This document shows, piece by piece, positions 28,759 through 37,723 of a DNA stretch of 64,000 nt. A program made the translations under genes and the position numbers. The stretch's first letter is position 1, and each line of letters starts with the position of its first letter. The notes under the pieces are model-generated. The model ran no database searches. It saw only the letters and a program-made list of their open reading frames with translations, and was not told the DNA's origin. Source of the DNA: Bacteroidetes Order II. bacterium (GTDB lineage: Bacteria; Bacteroidota; Rhodothermia; Rhodothermales; UBA2364); contig JAEUSQ010000017.1 in the NCBI GenBank assembly GCA_016788705.1, positions 1 to 64,000 of the forward strand. Reading direction: 5' to 3'.

Positions 28759-29772
28759 TCATCCGTCAAAACGGATACAGGCCGAGCCTAAATAGAGCAC
28801 ATCTCCCGGCTCCAAGGCCACCGACTGCCCTGTGGCTAATTTCTTGCTGGAAGTATATCCTGTCCGAAAAAAGCTGGTTGTTCCTTGCTCATTATAATAT
28901 ACAAACTTGTTCTTCTTGTTGTCGAACTGGATTTTGCCGTGCATTCGGGATACCGTATCATTAATCGAACGGTTTGCGTCGCCAAGAGGTAAAGCGTTCG
29001 GATCGGAGAAATAGATTTGGTTCTGGCGCACAAGATGTCCACGTGGATTCATGATTTCCTCTAGCCTACCAATATTATACGCCTGATTGGTTTGGAGTTT
29101 ATAGGCAGTCTGGCCAGAAAGACCCTTGATCACGGTCAACAAACCCACTAACGTGGCAGCGGTGCGTTTTGCCAACTCTACATAGACCCGGTTTTCGGTA
29201 AAAGCATCGGCAATTTTAGCGGGTACTTCCGGATAGATGAGTACATCCACCTGAAAATCTTCCGGAACATTAAACCGTCCGGAAATCAGTTTTTCAAGCA
29301 CGGCATCTTGGAGCGAAGGCGACAGGTCCGAGATGGCCGCCACATATTTTTGTTGTTCTTGCGGAGTTTCCGCCACAATATGTATCAGGGCCAAGTTATA
29401 TGGTAACACCACACCACGCCTGCGATGTGGCCGCAATGTCTGCTCCACCAATTCTACCATTTCGTACCGAATCTCAAGCGTAGATTTTTCTTGAGGAATT
29501 AAGTTCTCGATGGCTTCCACCACATCTTTTGGTTTGCTTAACTTCCCAAACAACCGTTTAAAAAGTGAACCACCTTCTTCTTGGCTTTTCGGCGTGAGAG
29601 GTATAGGCGGTTCCAATGGGTTCATCACAACGGCAGCAGGGACCTGCTCTGGCCTCTTTCCTTCGTCCGCCTTTATTTCGTCTGTCGGTGGCTCACTTGC
29701 CGGATTCAGAACCAAGGTCTCAGGCTCTTCGTCTAAGGATTCATCTTGATTAGATTTAGGCTCATTCATCAT
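28759..29772 (-). CDS. FHA-domain protein with DUF3662-like N-terminal region
   Basis: Encodes 337 aa. It opens with about 75 acidic, Pro-rich residues. A DUF3662-like alpha/beta region follows (about 80-200; KPKDVVEAIENLIPQE, then VVLPYNLALIHIVAE), as in actinobacterial FhaA. The C-terminal FHA domain covers about 240-337: YNIGRLEE, a SRMHGKIQFD motif (the S-R-x-H phosphopeptide site) and YYNEQGTTSFF. FHA domains bind phosphothreonine. It lies downstream of the FtsW-PBP fusion in the same orientation, so it likely reports kinase signalling to wall synthesis. That role is inference from the actinobacterial arrangement. Confidence 0.85.
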   Translation of the reverse strand: MMNEPKSNQDESLDEEPETLVLNPASEPPTDEIKADEGKRPEQVPAAVVMNPLEPPIPLTPKSQEEGGSLFKRLFGKLSKPKDVVEAIENLIPQEKSTLEIRYEMVELVEQTLRPHRRRGVVLPYNLALIHIVAETPQEQQKYVAAISDLSPSLQDAVLEKLISGRFNVPEDFQVDVLIYPEVPAKIADAFTENRVYVELAKRTAATLVGLLTVIKGLSGQTAYKLQTNQAYNIGRLEEIMNPRGHLVRQNQIYFSDPNALPLGDANRSINDTVSRMHGKIQFDNKKNKFVYYNEQGTTSFFRTGYTSSKKLATGQSVALEPGDVLYLGSACIRFDG

Positions 29773-29806
29773 GGCTCAGTACACGCTATTGGGTGGGATA
29801 ATAGGC

Positions 29807-32800
29807 TTATTTAATTAGGCCCAAATTACGGGCAGCATCTATGATGGCACCTGCGATGGGTGCAACATCCCCTCCATGTTTTCCGGAATCTTCGGCGAGC
29901 ACTGCCACCACCAGATGGCTTCCTTTGCCGTCGGGAACAAAGCCGACAAACCAAGCATGATCAAGATGTCCGGTTTGTTGGGCTGTTCCGGTTTTTCCAG
30001 AAATGGGCGAACGGTTTCCGGCAATGGACTTTGCCGTTCCCGTAGTTACCACCTTTCGCATCATGTTTTTAAGCAAAGCCGCCTGACCAGTTGTCAAAAT
30101 GGTCTTCGGCGCTCCTACAAACGTGGTCTCTTCAAGAAAAAATCGCGGTTCTACTGCTTTGCCTTCATTGGCAACAGCCGCCGCCATCCGCGCCACATTA
30201 ATAGGTGCCCCCACAACTTCCCCTTGTCCAAATCCAGCCTGTGCCAAGTTATGAAGGCTGTTTGCATACAGTCGTTCTAATTTTTGTTGTTTTTCAAATG
30301 CGCTGTTTCGAACCACAAAACCAAACGCATCCAAAACATATAACATTCCTTCAGGTCCCACACGATCGGCTGCCAAACTTGCAAAATAGACATTTCCGGA
30401 ATATACAACCGCTTTTTCCATATCCACCACACCACTTGGCTCTCCTGACCTAAAATATCGTCCCCAACGGTTCCGTTGATCTACCAACACCGTCCAATTC
30501 GCAGCACCATCACCTCCTCTTCGGAAGGCCGCCATGGCTGTCGCCACTTTGAGGGTAGAGCCTGGAGGCTTAGACGCATAGAGTGCATGATCGAAGAGTG
30601 ACACCTTAGACTGGGCCAGACTGGGGGAAATAAAGACTTCGTGGGGCAATGGGTACGATACCGAAGCCAGCAAGTCGCCCTTTTTGGCATCCAACACCAC
30701 GGCCGAAACAATCTGATTTTTCTTCTGCAACCCCATTTGAGCAGTTTTAAGCCGCAAGACTTCCGCCACTTTTTGCTGAAGCCGTACATCAATGGTCAGC
30801 TTTAGGTCACGCTTTGTATTCAGAATTTTATCTGCATTTTTCGGATCCGCTCCCCGCAAGAAAGGTAATAACGGCGAATAATCGAACTTAACCACCGTAT
30901 AGGTCGTATCGGTGCCATCTGCCAGCCGATGGGTGATCCTCCGGGCCACGGGCTTGTTATCATACCCTCTCAAGGTAGAAAGGTATCTATTTTCGGCATA
31001 CAGGCCATTCGGAGCATTCCACTTTACCCGATTATTGAGGTCCCCCAGTAAATAAAAGGTGAGTGCCTCAAAAGGATAATGACGCTTAGGTGAAAGCAAC
31101 TCATTTTTACTTAGTGGAAATCCAAGTTCCCGATATATTTTTTTAAAAGAAGTAAAAGCACTCGTATCCGAGGCAGCAAGCGGGATCCCATTCCGGTCAT
31201 ATATATTCCCTAAAGGCAGGGCGTCGCGAATGCGCAGCATACGTGGGTTATACGTATAACTTTTAAGGCCATCGGATTGTATGACGAGTGCTTGCTTAAG
31301 CGAAACCTCATCTGCTTGAATTAATTGAAGATACCCAACACGTCCCAAGACCAGCAACCCCAGCACCAAGAACGCATACCGTAAAGTTTGTATCGGTTTT
31401 CCGAAATCCTTTTCCTGAATTTGCCGAAATTGCTCCGACGGGTTTTGATTGGAAAGGCTCATCAACAATCCCGCAAAAACCAAGTGCATGATCACAGCCA
31501 CCTTTCCATAACTGAGAAAGGGTGACACAACACCTGTTAGGGGCAACAATCCAAAAACCCCTCCCGCAATCAACACCAATTGGATCATCGTTGAAGCCAC
31601 AATACCCAATCCTAGAAAAAGACTAAAGCGGGCATCGGTCCTTAAAGCAATCGCTAAACCACGATGAAAATATATGGCATAAAGCAAAACCACCGCCACC
31701 AAACCAAAGTACCCCAATTCCTCGCCAATCGCAGAAAGGATCATATCTGTATGGGCAGCGGGTGTATCTGCTGGAGAGCCATCCCCTAAACCCTGCCCCA
31801 ACCAGCCACCCGCAGCCAGTGACCAGAATGAATATGCCAAATGATCTCCGCCGTCTGCTTCGTTATCCCAAGGAGAAAGCCACATCTCAATTCGCGAACC
31901 CACCGTTGGATTTAACTGATACATCACCCAAAATCCGGCGATAAGCAAAACTAAACCAAGCCCTAATGCCGCCCAATGATGCCGAGTAAAAGCATAGAGT
32001 ACCAAGAAGGTGGTACAAATAACCAGGGCCGGACCAAGGTCTTTTTGTAAATAGAAAAACAAAAGGGCAAACGCTACACCAAACAAGATGGGCAACATCG
32101 CCTTTAGATTGGGCAAGCGGATGCCGGCCCACTCCACCCATATCGGTAGGTGCGCATCTAATTGGCGGATAAACTGCCATTTTCTGGCCAAATACCCCGC
32201 AAAAAAGATTAACAAGAACAATTTAATGATTTCGACAGGCTGGATCTCTGGCCCAAAAAACAGGAACAACCGCAAATTCACTTTGGCCGTACTCCCTTCT
32301 GGCCCAAAACCAATGGTGAGTAGCAGAAGAGAAATCAGCGCAGCCCCCCCTAACCACCAAAAACTCCGATTCCCCGTTTCGCTATAATCATACCCCCAAT
32401 GCTGGATATCTATTAGGGACAAGGCCGTAAAGAAAACCAACCCTGCCCCGATGGCCAGAACAGTATCCCACCCCCTCAACAAATCCCGCAGAGGATCCGG
32501 AATGGCAAACATCATCAACAACCCCAGCCCTGTTAACATCATTAAAACGGACAATATATAAGGATCCCCATTAAACTGCCGAAAACGCCATACCACATGC
32601 ACAAGCCAGAACAAGGCCAGAAACAAGCCTCCAAATAGAAAAAGGGCATAGGTAAAATCGTTAGGGTGTCGGACAACAACTTGGGGCTTAAGCCTTGAAA
32701 AAACAGCAGCTTCAATCAATCTTATGGTATGGGGTTGGGCCGTAAAATGTGCTTCTTCATGGTCTCGAAGGGTTAGATGACGGACACGGCGAAACTCCAT

Positions 32801-33472
32801 ATCCGGCTTCATGGCCAGCACGTAGTAGTCGCGATTGGCACCTAAGCCCTCGAAAACGAATTCGCCTGATGCATCGGTCCGGACGGTATCACGACGCACT
32901 TCGGAATCCAAGGTAACCAATGTCCCTGAAAGTGGATTGCCCGTCGCATCGCGAACAGAGCCGGAAATACGAAAGGGGCCTCCTCGGTGTCGGACAACGG
33001 ATGGATATGATTTGGGGCGTCCCCGTTCCTGTGCAACCAATTTGGCGGAGAGACCTATTTGTTTCCAAGAATTTTCTAACCGCGCTTTTAGGCTTTCACC
33101 TCCTTTCTGTTCAATTTCGCGTGCAGGCACTTTTAACTTGTTCAGCGTTCCTACATTCGGGATTTCACCTGTCTGTGCGCGGTTAAAGATGGCATCTGCA
33201 ACAAAACGCTGGTCTTTTGCATCCGGATACAGGCTTCGCATTACATCTCGCAATTCAGCCGGATTGTTCATCGCATTTAGGTTAATCACCTTTTTTTGGA
33301 CCATTAGCTGTTCTGTCTCGCCAAATGCTTCTGTTTTGGTAAAAAACAAGGCGGCAAAACCAAAAACCATGGCCAGGGTTGCAAAAGCCAGCCAAAGAGC
33401 CTCTTGGCTCCGCAGTTCATGACGAAAGGGCATTTTTGCGTTCGTAACCGTGCGCTCTGTAAAGGTTGACAT
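29807..33472 (-). CDS. FtsW/RodA-transpeptidase (PBP) fusion with regulatory-like domain
   Basis: Encodes 1221 aa. After one N-terminal helix (about 25-48) and a soluble stretch, a carboxypeptidase-regulatory-like beta domain lies at about 165-237 (SGSVRDATGNPLSG). Then come about ten membrane helices of a SEDS/FtsW-RodA polymerase (about 270-680, with LFFYLQKDLGPALV and FLSYGKVAVIMH). A further helix and a class B PBP module finish the protein: Ser 972 in the GSTLK motif, SGN at 1025-1027 and KTG at 1160-1162 (SGKTGTAQQTG). It therefore joins glycan polymerase and crosslinking transpeptidase in one chain, while most bacteria encode them separately. It lies between two FHA genes. Confidence 0.92.
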   Translation of the reverse strand: MSTFTERTVTNAKMPFRHELRSQEALWLAFATLAMVFGFAALFFTKTEAFGETEQLMVQKKVINLNAMNNPAELRDVMRSLYPDAKDQRFVADAIFNRAQTGEIPNVGTLNKLKVPAREIEQKGGESLKARLENSWKQIGLSAKLVAQERGRPKSYPSVVRHRGGPFRISGSVRDATGNPLSGTLVTLDSEVRRDTVRTDASGEFVFEGLGANRDYYVLAMKPDMEFRRVRHLTLRDHEEAHFTAQPHTIRLIEAAVFSRLKPQVVVRHPNDFTYALFLFGGLFLALFWLVHVVWRFRQFNGDPYILSVLMMLTGLGLLMMFAIPDPLRDLLRGWDTVLAIGAGLVFFTALSLIDIQHWGYDYSETGNRSFWWLGGAALISLLLLTIGFGPEGSTAKVNLRLFLFFGPEIQPVEIIKLFLLIFFAGYLARKWQFIRQLDAHLPIWVEWAGIRLPNLKAMLPILFGVAFALLFFYLQKDLGPALVICTTFLVLYAFTRHHWAALGLGLVLLIAGFWVMYQLNPTVGSRIEMWLSPWDNEADGGDHLAYSFWSLAAGGWLGQGLGDGSPADTPAAHTDMILSAIGEELGYFGLVAVVLLYAIYFHRGLAIALRTDARFSLFLGLGIVASTMIQLVLIAGGVFGLLPLTGVVSPFLSYGKVAVIMHLVFAGLLMSLSNQNPSEQFRQIQEKDFGKPIQTLRYAFLVLGLLVLGRVGYLQLIQADEVSLKQALVIQSDGLKSYTYNPRMLRIRDALPLGNIYDRNGIPLAASDTSAFTSFKKIYRELGFPLSKNELLSPKRHYPFEALTFYLLGDLNNRVKWNAPNGLYAENRYLSTLRGYDNKPVARRITHRLADGTDTTYTVVKFDYSPLLPFLRGADPKNADKILNTKRDLKLTIDVRLQQKVAEVLRLKTAQMGLQKKNQIVSAVVLDAKKGDLLASVSYPLPHEVFISPSLAQSKVSLFDHALYASKPPGSTLKVATAMAAFRRGGDGAANWTVLVDQRNRWGRYFRSGEPSGVVDMEKAVVYSGNVYFASLAADRVGPEGMLYVLDAFGFVVRNSAFEKQQKLERLYANSLHNLAQAGFGQGEVVGAPINVARMAAAVANEGKAVEPRFFLEETTFVGAPKTILTTGQAALLKNMMRKVVTTGTAKSIAGNRSPISGKTGTAQQTGHLDHAWFVGFVPDGKGSHLVVAVLAEDSGKHGGDVAPIAGAIIDAARNLGLIK

Positions 33473-33475
33473 GGG

Positions 33476-33559
33476 CTATGCGTTCGAGTCCCGGATTTGC
33501 TGGATAAACAACCAAACCGCAAACAAAACAAAAAAGAATAAAAATAACAACTTAAACAT
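33476..33559 (-). CDS. Putative 27-aa membrane microprotein
   Basis: The frame MFKLLFLFFFVLFAVWLFIQ... ends QQIRDSNA. It starts 18 nt after the upstream FHA gene stop and ends 3 nt before the FtsW-PBP start. A single hydrophobic helix of about 17 residues is followed by a short polar tail. Tight, non-overlapping placement inside the operon is what supports it. It could instead be a translational coupling leader. No family is recognised. Confidence 0.5.
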   Translation of the reverse strand: MFKLLFLFFFVLFAVWLFIQQIRDSNA

Positions 33560-33577
33560 AAGACCTAAAGGATAAAA

Positions 33578-34447
33578 CTACATCCGAAAGATGAGTTGTA
33601 CCTGACCTGCAAGAGATAATTCATCGCCAGATTGGAGGGGGTGCCAATGCCCCGGTTCCATGCGATGATGGTTAAGATACGTGCCAAAACGGCTCGTATC
33701 TTTAACGTAAAACGTATTGGTCTCGGGCGTAAAGTGAACCCGTATATGCTCTCGAGAGACCTCTCCATTCGTTTGAAGGGCCAAATCTACTCGACGGCTT
33801 CCGGGATCTAAACGACCAATAATAAAATCTTGTTTTACAATTTGGTAGGTTTGCCTTCCTGCAAGATCGGCATACTCTAAAAATGCAGAGGGGATGGCAG
33901 GTGAAGCAAGCATAGCTTGTGCGGAGGGCGTTGTATTGCCCGAAGAACGGGCTGGTGCCATTAAAGGAGCTACAATATTACGGGTAGGTTGATGGGCCAT
34001 CTCTCCCAAACGTTCCTCTGCTTTGTCTCGATGAAGGCTCGCTTTTACGCCAATATAGCCCAATGGGGTATCCGCATCGTACACCGGATGAATATCCAAG
34101 TACCATGCTGCCACCGTGCGCTGATACACCTCCTTGACGTTCCCAATGGTTGCAGGTTCGGGCTTTCCCCAGAAGCGACTAATCCATCGTGCCATCCTCA
34201 AAAGAGGTGTTTTGTTTTGGCGCAGGTTCATGGCCCGCAGTTCTTTGTCTAACCGCGCCCGAATACGCTCATTCAAATACGAAAAAGTGGGCGCAATTTC
34301 TTTATACGCCGTAGGATGCAGCAATACTTGAAAGTGAATGGGAACCAAATAAGCCTCCTTATCAAAAGGTTCTGCACCATTTTTCATGGCTTCGGCAACC
34401 GTATCCACAATTTCTTGGGCACTGGGGCGACGGGATGTATCTTGCAT
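33578..34447 (-). CDS. FhaA-like DUF3662/FHA protein
   Basis: Encodes 289 aa. The N-terminal 130 residues match the DUF3662 pattern (EAYLVPIHFQVLLHPTAYKE, then LNERIRARLDKELRAMN). A linker of about 60 residues follows, then a C-terminal FHA domain (about 200-289): FIIGRLDPGS, VSREHIRVHF (S-R-x-H) and FYVKDTSRFGTYLN. It is the first gene of the operon with the 27-aa frame and the FtsW-PBP fusion. In Actinobacteria FhaA binds phosphorylated kinase or MviN-type partners and controls wall synthesis; a similar role here is inference. Confidence 0.85.
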   Translation of the reverse strand: MQDTSRRPSAQEIVDTVAEAMKNGAEPFDKEAYLVPIHFQVLLHPTAYKEIAPTFSYLNERIRARLDKELRAMNLRQNKTPLLRMARWISRFWGKPEPATIGNVKEVYQRTVAAWYLDIHPVYDADTPLGYIGVKASLHRDKAEERLGEMAHQPTRNIVAPLMAPARSSGNTTPSAQAMLASPAIPSAFLEYADLAGRQTYQIVKQDFIIGRLDPGSRRVDLALQTNGEVSREHIRVHFTPETNTFYVKDTSRFGTYLNHHRMEPGHWHPLQSGDELSLAGQVQLIFRM

Positions 34448-35075
34448 AATGAATTGAAGTTTACGTGCATCTAATCCGAATGATACTTATTTATCGGTGG
34501 CTGTTCAATAGAAAAATCGTAAACAAACAATATTTCGTCACCGAGAGACGAAAAGTTTCAAAGGATAAACAAGTCGGTTTTTTACGGGATAAATATAACA
34601 TGTCGGGCCTGCTGTTACCCAAATTAAACAATCCATCCCAAGTCTCCATCCAAAAATACGACAATCACATCCTTAAGGGTGTGTGTATGCCCCAAACAAG
34701 GCCGAAATGGGTAATAAAATCAGCTACTTGCGGTACCACAGATTATTTGATATATTCTCTATACCCACCCTGTTGCTCCGCCAGCCCTCCTGACTTTCCA
34801 CCCAAAACGCATTGCACTTGCGCCTAAAATGAATTTTTATCGCAAGAACTATCAAGAGTCTGCACATTTTCCTTCGTCTGCAAAGAAACCATGTGGTCTG
34901 CTTGAAGACTACAACAAGAATCAGATGAAACAATATTCCTATGTGTAGTTTTTTTGATCTGGGGCACTTCCTATGCAAACAAAGAATGGGCCAACCACCC
35001 TTTCGGGCGTGCGCATCTATGTCCCACACCAAGGGCACCTACTGGGGTCCCCTATGTTCAACCAACCCTTTATAT
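34448..35075. other. Non-coding divergent region
   Basis: 628 bp between the FHA operon and the divergent RlpA-like gene. Open frames exist on both strands but none has a plausible composition, signal peptide or family match. The region is AT-rich near 34470-34600 and probably holds promoters for both sides. Confidence 0.6.
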
Positions 35076-36125
35076 ATGAGCTTATTCAACATATTTATCC
35101 TCCAAGCCCTCCTCACTTTCCTCCATCCTGCACCTGTTGCAACTGCCCAGTCCGCATCTAAACAATATGCTGTTATTGAAAAAGGACGGGCCATTGTTTA
35201 TCCAGACTCCGTAAACGGAAAGTCCACCGCCAGCGGCATTGCTTATAACCCCAATGCTTTTACTGTTGCCCATCGCATATATCCCTTTCAGACCAAACTG
35301 CGATTGGTAAACCCAGCAACCAAAGATACGTTACAGGTCGTGGTAAATGACCGAGTGTCTTCACAATCCGAACTTGACTATTGGGTTACCCCGGCTGTTT
35401 CGGAAAGACTAAGGGTAAAAAAAACAACTATTCTACATGTTATAGCCGAAGACATATATAAGCCAATCGAAACAGACAAATTGGTTTCCGCCCCCCGACG
35501 AAAAACCTACGAAGCCGTTGGAAAAACGGCCGGAAAGGCGTTTCAGACGGGCGGTGCCAGTTTTTATGGCAACAAATTTAATGGCAGGCGTACCGCCAGT
35601 GGTCAACGATTCAATAACACAGCCTTCACTGCTGCACATCGTTCCCTGCCTTTCGGAACGATGGTCCGTGTGGTTAACCCCCGAAATGGCCGATCGGTTG
35701 TGGTTCGCATCAATGACCGCGGTCCTTTTGTCCGCGGACGGGTCATAGACCTCTCTGCCGCTGCAGCCCGCAAACTAGGTATTGGCGGTGTAGGGACAGT
35801 ACACTTGTATCGCTTAGACCGAAAAGAGGTGGTCGAGGTGGAAGAAACCTTCGATGGCCATCCGGTTATTGAGCCTCCACACAAACCCGACGGGGTTTAC
35901 ACGATACAAGTTTTTAACCTGAAAGACCCCCAATTGGCGCAACGGGCCCTTACCTTTCAAGAAGGTTTTTGGCTAGAAACCGCGATTGTGGGGAGCAGCA
36001 CCATGAATCGGGTGAACTACAATCGCTACGAATCAGAAAAAGAAGCCAAGATCGCCCTAGCATTTTTACAACTGAAAGGCTTCGATGGCTTCGTTAAAGC
36101 AATGCCAACCGAGGCGGCAAAGTAA
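35076..36125 (+). CDS. RlpA-like protein with two DPBB domains and SPOR
   Basis: Encodes 349 aa from ATG 35076, which gives a signal peptide ending VATAQ (residue 24). Two double-psi beta-barrels follow. The first (about 30-105; KSTASGIAYNPNAFTVAHR) is diverged. The second (about 150-240; GGASFYGNKFNGRRTASGQR, VRINDRGPFVRGRVIDLS) keeps the RlpA catalytic signature. The C-terminal SPOR domain is at about 275-345. RlpA enzymes are lytic transglycosylases acting on denuded septal peptidoglycan. It is divergent from the FtsW-PBP operon, fitting a wall-related locus. Confidence 0.85.
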   Translation: MSLFNIFILQALLTFLHPAPVATAQSASKQYAVIEKGRAIVYPDSVNGKSTASGIAYNPNAFTVAHRIYPFQTKLRLVNPATKDTLQVVVNDRVSSQSELDYWVTPAVSERLRVKKTTILHVIAEDIYKPIETDKLVSAPRRKTYEAVGKTAGKAFQTGGASFYGNKFNGRRTASGQRFNNTAFTAAHRSLPFGTMVRVVNPRNGRSVVVRINDRGPFVRGRVIDLSAAAARKLGIGGVGTVHLYRLDRKEVVEVEETFDGHPVIEPPHKPDGVYTIQVFNLKDPQLAQRALTFQEGFWLETAIVGSSTMNRVNYNRYESEKEAKIALAFLQLKGFDGFVKAMPTEAAK

Positions 36126-36151
36126 AGAGGCTTACTCTGTTCCGGATTCAA

Positions 36152-36183
36152 AAGCCTACTTCATGCGAAGTGGGCTTTTTTCT
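36152..36183 (+). terminator. Rho-independent terminator
   Basis: AGCCTACTTC pairs with GAAGTGGGCT (one G-T) with a 4-nt loop and a run of T. It follows the RlpA-like stop by about 25 bp. Confidence 0.75.
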
Positions 36184-36249
36184 TTGTCAGATTTGGGATT
36201 GACACTTATTCTAAGAAGTTTTATCCCTCAATGCTCTATCGAAACACAA

Positions 36250-36284
36250 AAAACCGAGTAAAAAATAGCATTTACTCGGTTTTT
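36250..36284 (-). terminator. Terminator of tRNA-Leu, T tracts on both strands
   Basis: AACCGAGTAAA and TTTACTCGGTT form a strong stem flanked by A/T tracts on both sides. It lies directly downstream of the tRNA on the minus strand. Confidence 0.8.
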
Positions 36285-36291
36285 ATTATTG

Positions 36292-36375
36292 TGCCCGAAG
36301 AGGGACTCGAACCCCCACGACATCGCTGCCAACGGATTTTGAGTCCGTCGCGTCTACCAATTCCGCCATTCGGGC
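36292..36375 (-). tRNA. tRNA-Leu (anticodon CAA)
   Basis: 84 nt with a 7-bp acceptor stem (GCCCGAA / TTCGGGC), discriminator A, a T-loop GGTTCGAGTCC, and a long variable arm, as class II tRNAs have. The anticodon stem ACGGA / TCCGT encloses CTCAAAA, giving anticodon CAA, which reads the Leu codon TTG. CCA is not encoded. The strong terminator follows immediately. Confidence 0.95.
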
Positions 36376-36458
36376 TTAAATGGATTCATAATATACAGTT
36401 GTATTGGGCATATCGCAAGTCTATAGCTACAAAAAAAGTATCGGAACTTTTTCTTCAT

Positions 36459-37106
36459 TCAAGTTTCCATCAGTTTGATCTTCCAAGCCCACGCCACAGC
36501 TTCGGATCTATCCGAAACGCCAATTTTTTCATAAATATTAGACAAGTGTTTGCGAATGGTATGAACAGAGATGCAGAGTGCATCGGCCATCGCTTCTATA
36601 GACAAGCCTTTGGCTGCGGCAATCAGAACATCGCGCTCACGGCCTGTTAATACATTATACGAATTTTCTGGCGTTGTATAGTTATTTCGGATTTGGCTTG
36701 CCGGATGTTGGGCAATATCGGGACGAGACCACCCGTTATTGTCTGATGCCACGCCCCGTACCGCTTCAACAATCGTATCAAGGGATTCCCGTTTACTTAG
36801 ATAGCCTGTTACCCCAAAAGTAAGTACCCGCTTCACATAATGGGGACTTATATAAGCGCTTAAGATCAAAATTCTGGTTTTGAACCGCAGCTGAAACAAT
36901 TTTTCGAGTACTTCCATACCATTAGCTTCCGGCATGTCCAAATCAAGCAACAAAACATCCGGTTCATGCTCCATAACGAGTTGGATGGTTTCTATACCAT
37001 CTTTTGCCTCTGCCACCACCTCAATGTCTTTTTCCTCGGCCATTCGGTTACGAATTCCATGCCGCATCAAAGGATGATCATCTGCTATCAAGAGGCGAAT
37101 GGGCAT
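36459..37106 (-). CDS. NarL/FixJ-family response regulator
   Basis: Encodes 215 aa, standard for this family. The receiver has Asp 9-Asp 10, phospho-acceptor Asp 55 (LLLDLDMPE) and a Lys in YLSKRES. The C-terminal LuxR helix-turn-helix is at about 150-205 (LTGRERDVLIAAAKGLS, then ALCISVHTIRKHLSNIYEKI). No kinase is adjacent. The gene before it, 11 nt upstream, is a small lipoprotein, so the pair likely forms an operon. Confidence 0.93.
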   Translation of the reverse strand: MPIRLLIADDHPLMRHGIRNRMAEEKDIEVVAEAKDGIETIQLVMEHEPDVLLLDLDMPEANGMEVLEKLFQLRFKTRILILSAYISPHYVKRVLTFGVTGYLSKRESLDTIVEAVRGVASDNNGWSRPDIAQHPASQIRNNYTTPENSYNVLTGRERDVLIAAAKGLSIEAMADALCISVHTIRKHLSNIYEKIGVSDRSEAVAWAWKIKLMET

Positions 37107-37117
37107 GGCAAACGGTA

Positions 37118-37594
37118 TTATTTTACCCGAAACGAGTACACTTGGTTGTTTAAGGCCAATTGGTAGGCGCCGGAAGTCAGTCGGTCATTCAATTTAAGAT
37201 AGAACCTATACGGACGAACGGCCATGGTACACATGACTTGGGTTTTGCGGCGTACAAGCAAGTCCACCCGGATGGTTGCGGAATCTCGTGTCTGTGCAAC
37301 CTCATGGAGTTCGGTACAGCCGTCTGCCAGATACCCTTTGACCAACACTTCTACGGCGGCTCCTTGGCTGCTGGCATCTTCGGCCCGCACTTGAACTGTA
37401 TCTACGGGTGCGGGTCCTATCCGATAGGCAGAGGCTGCATCTGGAGAAATCGGCTTGATAGTGGCGATTTGGGAAGCCTCTTCCGCCGGACGCCCTGAAG
37501 CGGGTATTAATGCGGTGGGCTGAAGTCCACTACAAGCGGCAATCAAGACCGCCATAAAGCCCATACTCAACCAACTGATAAAACGGAGAAACAT
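37118..37594 (-). CDS. Small lipoprotein of unknown function
   Basis: Encodes 158 aa with lipobox IAAC (Cys 21) after a hydrophobic signal. The mature part looks like a beta-sandwich: EVLVKGYLADGCTELHEVAQ and ATIRVDLLVRRKTQVMC share a strand-loop pattern, with two Cys that could pair. No family is recognised. It is co-oriented with the response regulator and may be its upstream sensor accessory or simply a co-transcribed gene. Confidence 0.7.
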   Translation of the reverse strand: MFLRFISWLSMGFMAVLIAACSGLQPTALIPASGRPAEEASQIATIKPISPDAASAYRIGPAPVDTVQVRAEDASSQGAAVEVLVKGYLADGCTELHEVAQTRDSATIRVDLLVRRKTQVMCTMAVRPYRFYLKLNDRLTSGAYQLALNNQVYSFRVK

Positions 37595-37723
37595 GACGCA
37601 AACGTGTTAAGGTTATATTTTAAAGGAACCTAACAAATAGCGCGTTAAAGAGGCACGACGATCGGGCGAATGGCTTCTTTTCCCTCTTGAACAGGCAAAA
37701 AATATGGCTGTACGGAAGTACCC

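Noticed and set aside
34465-34827. 120-codon frame upstream of the RlpA-like gene
   Set aside because: No signal peptide or domain; composition looks random and ends in a Cys/Pro-rich stretch.
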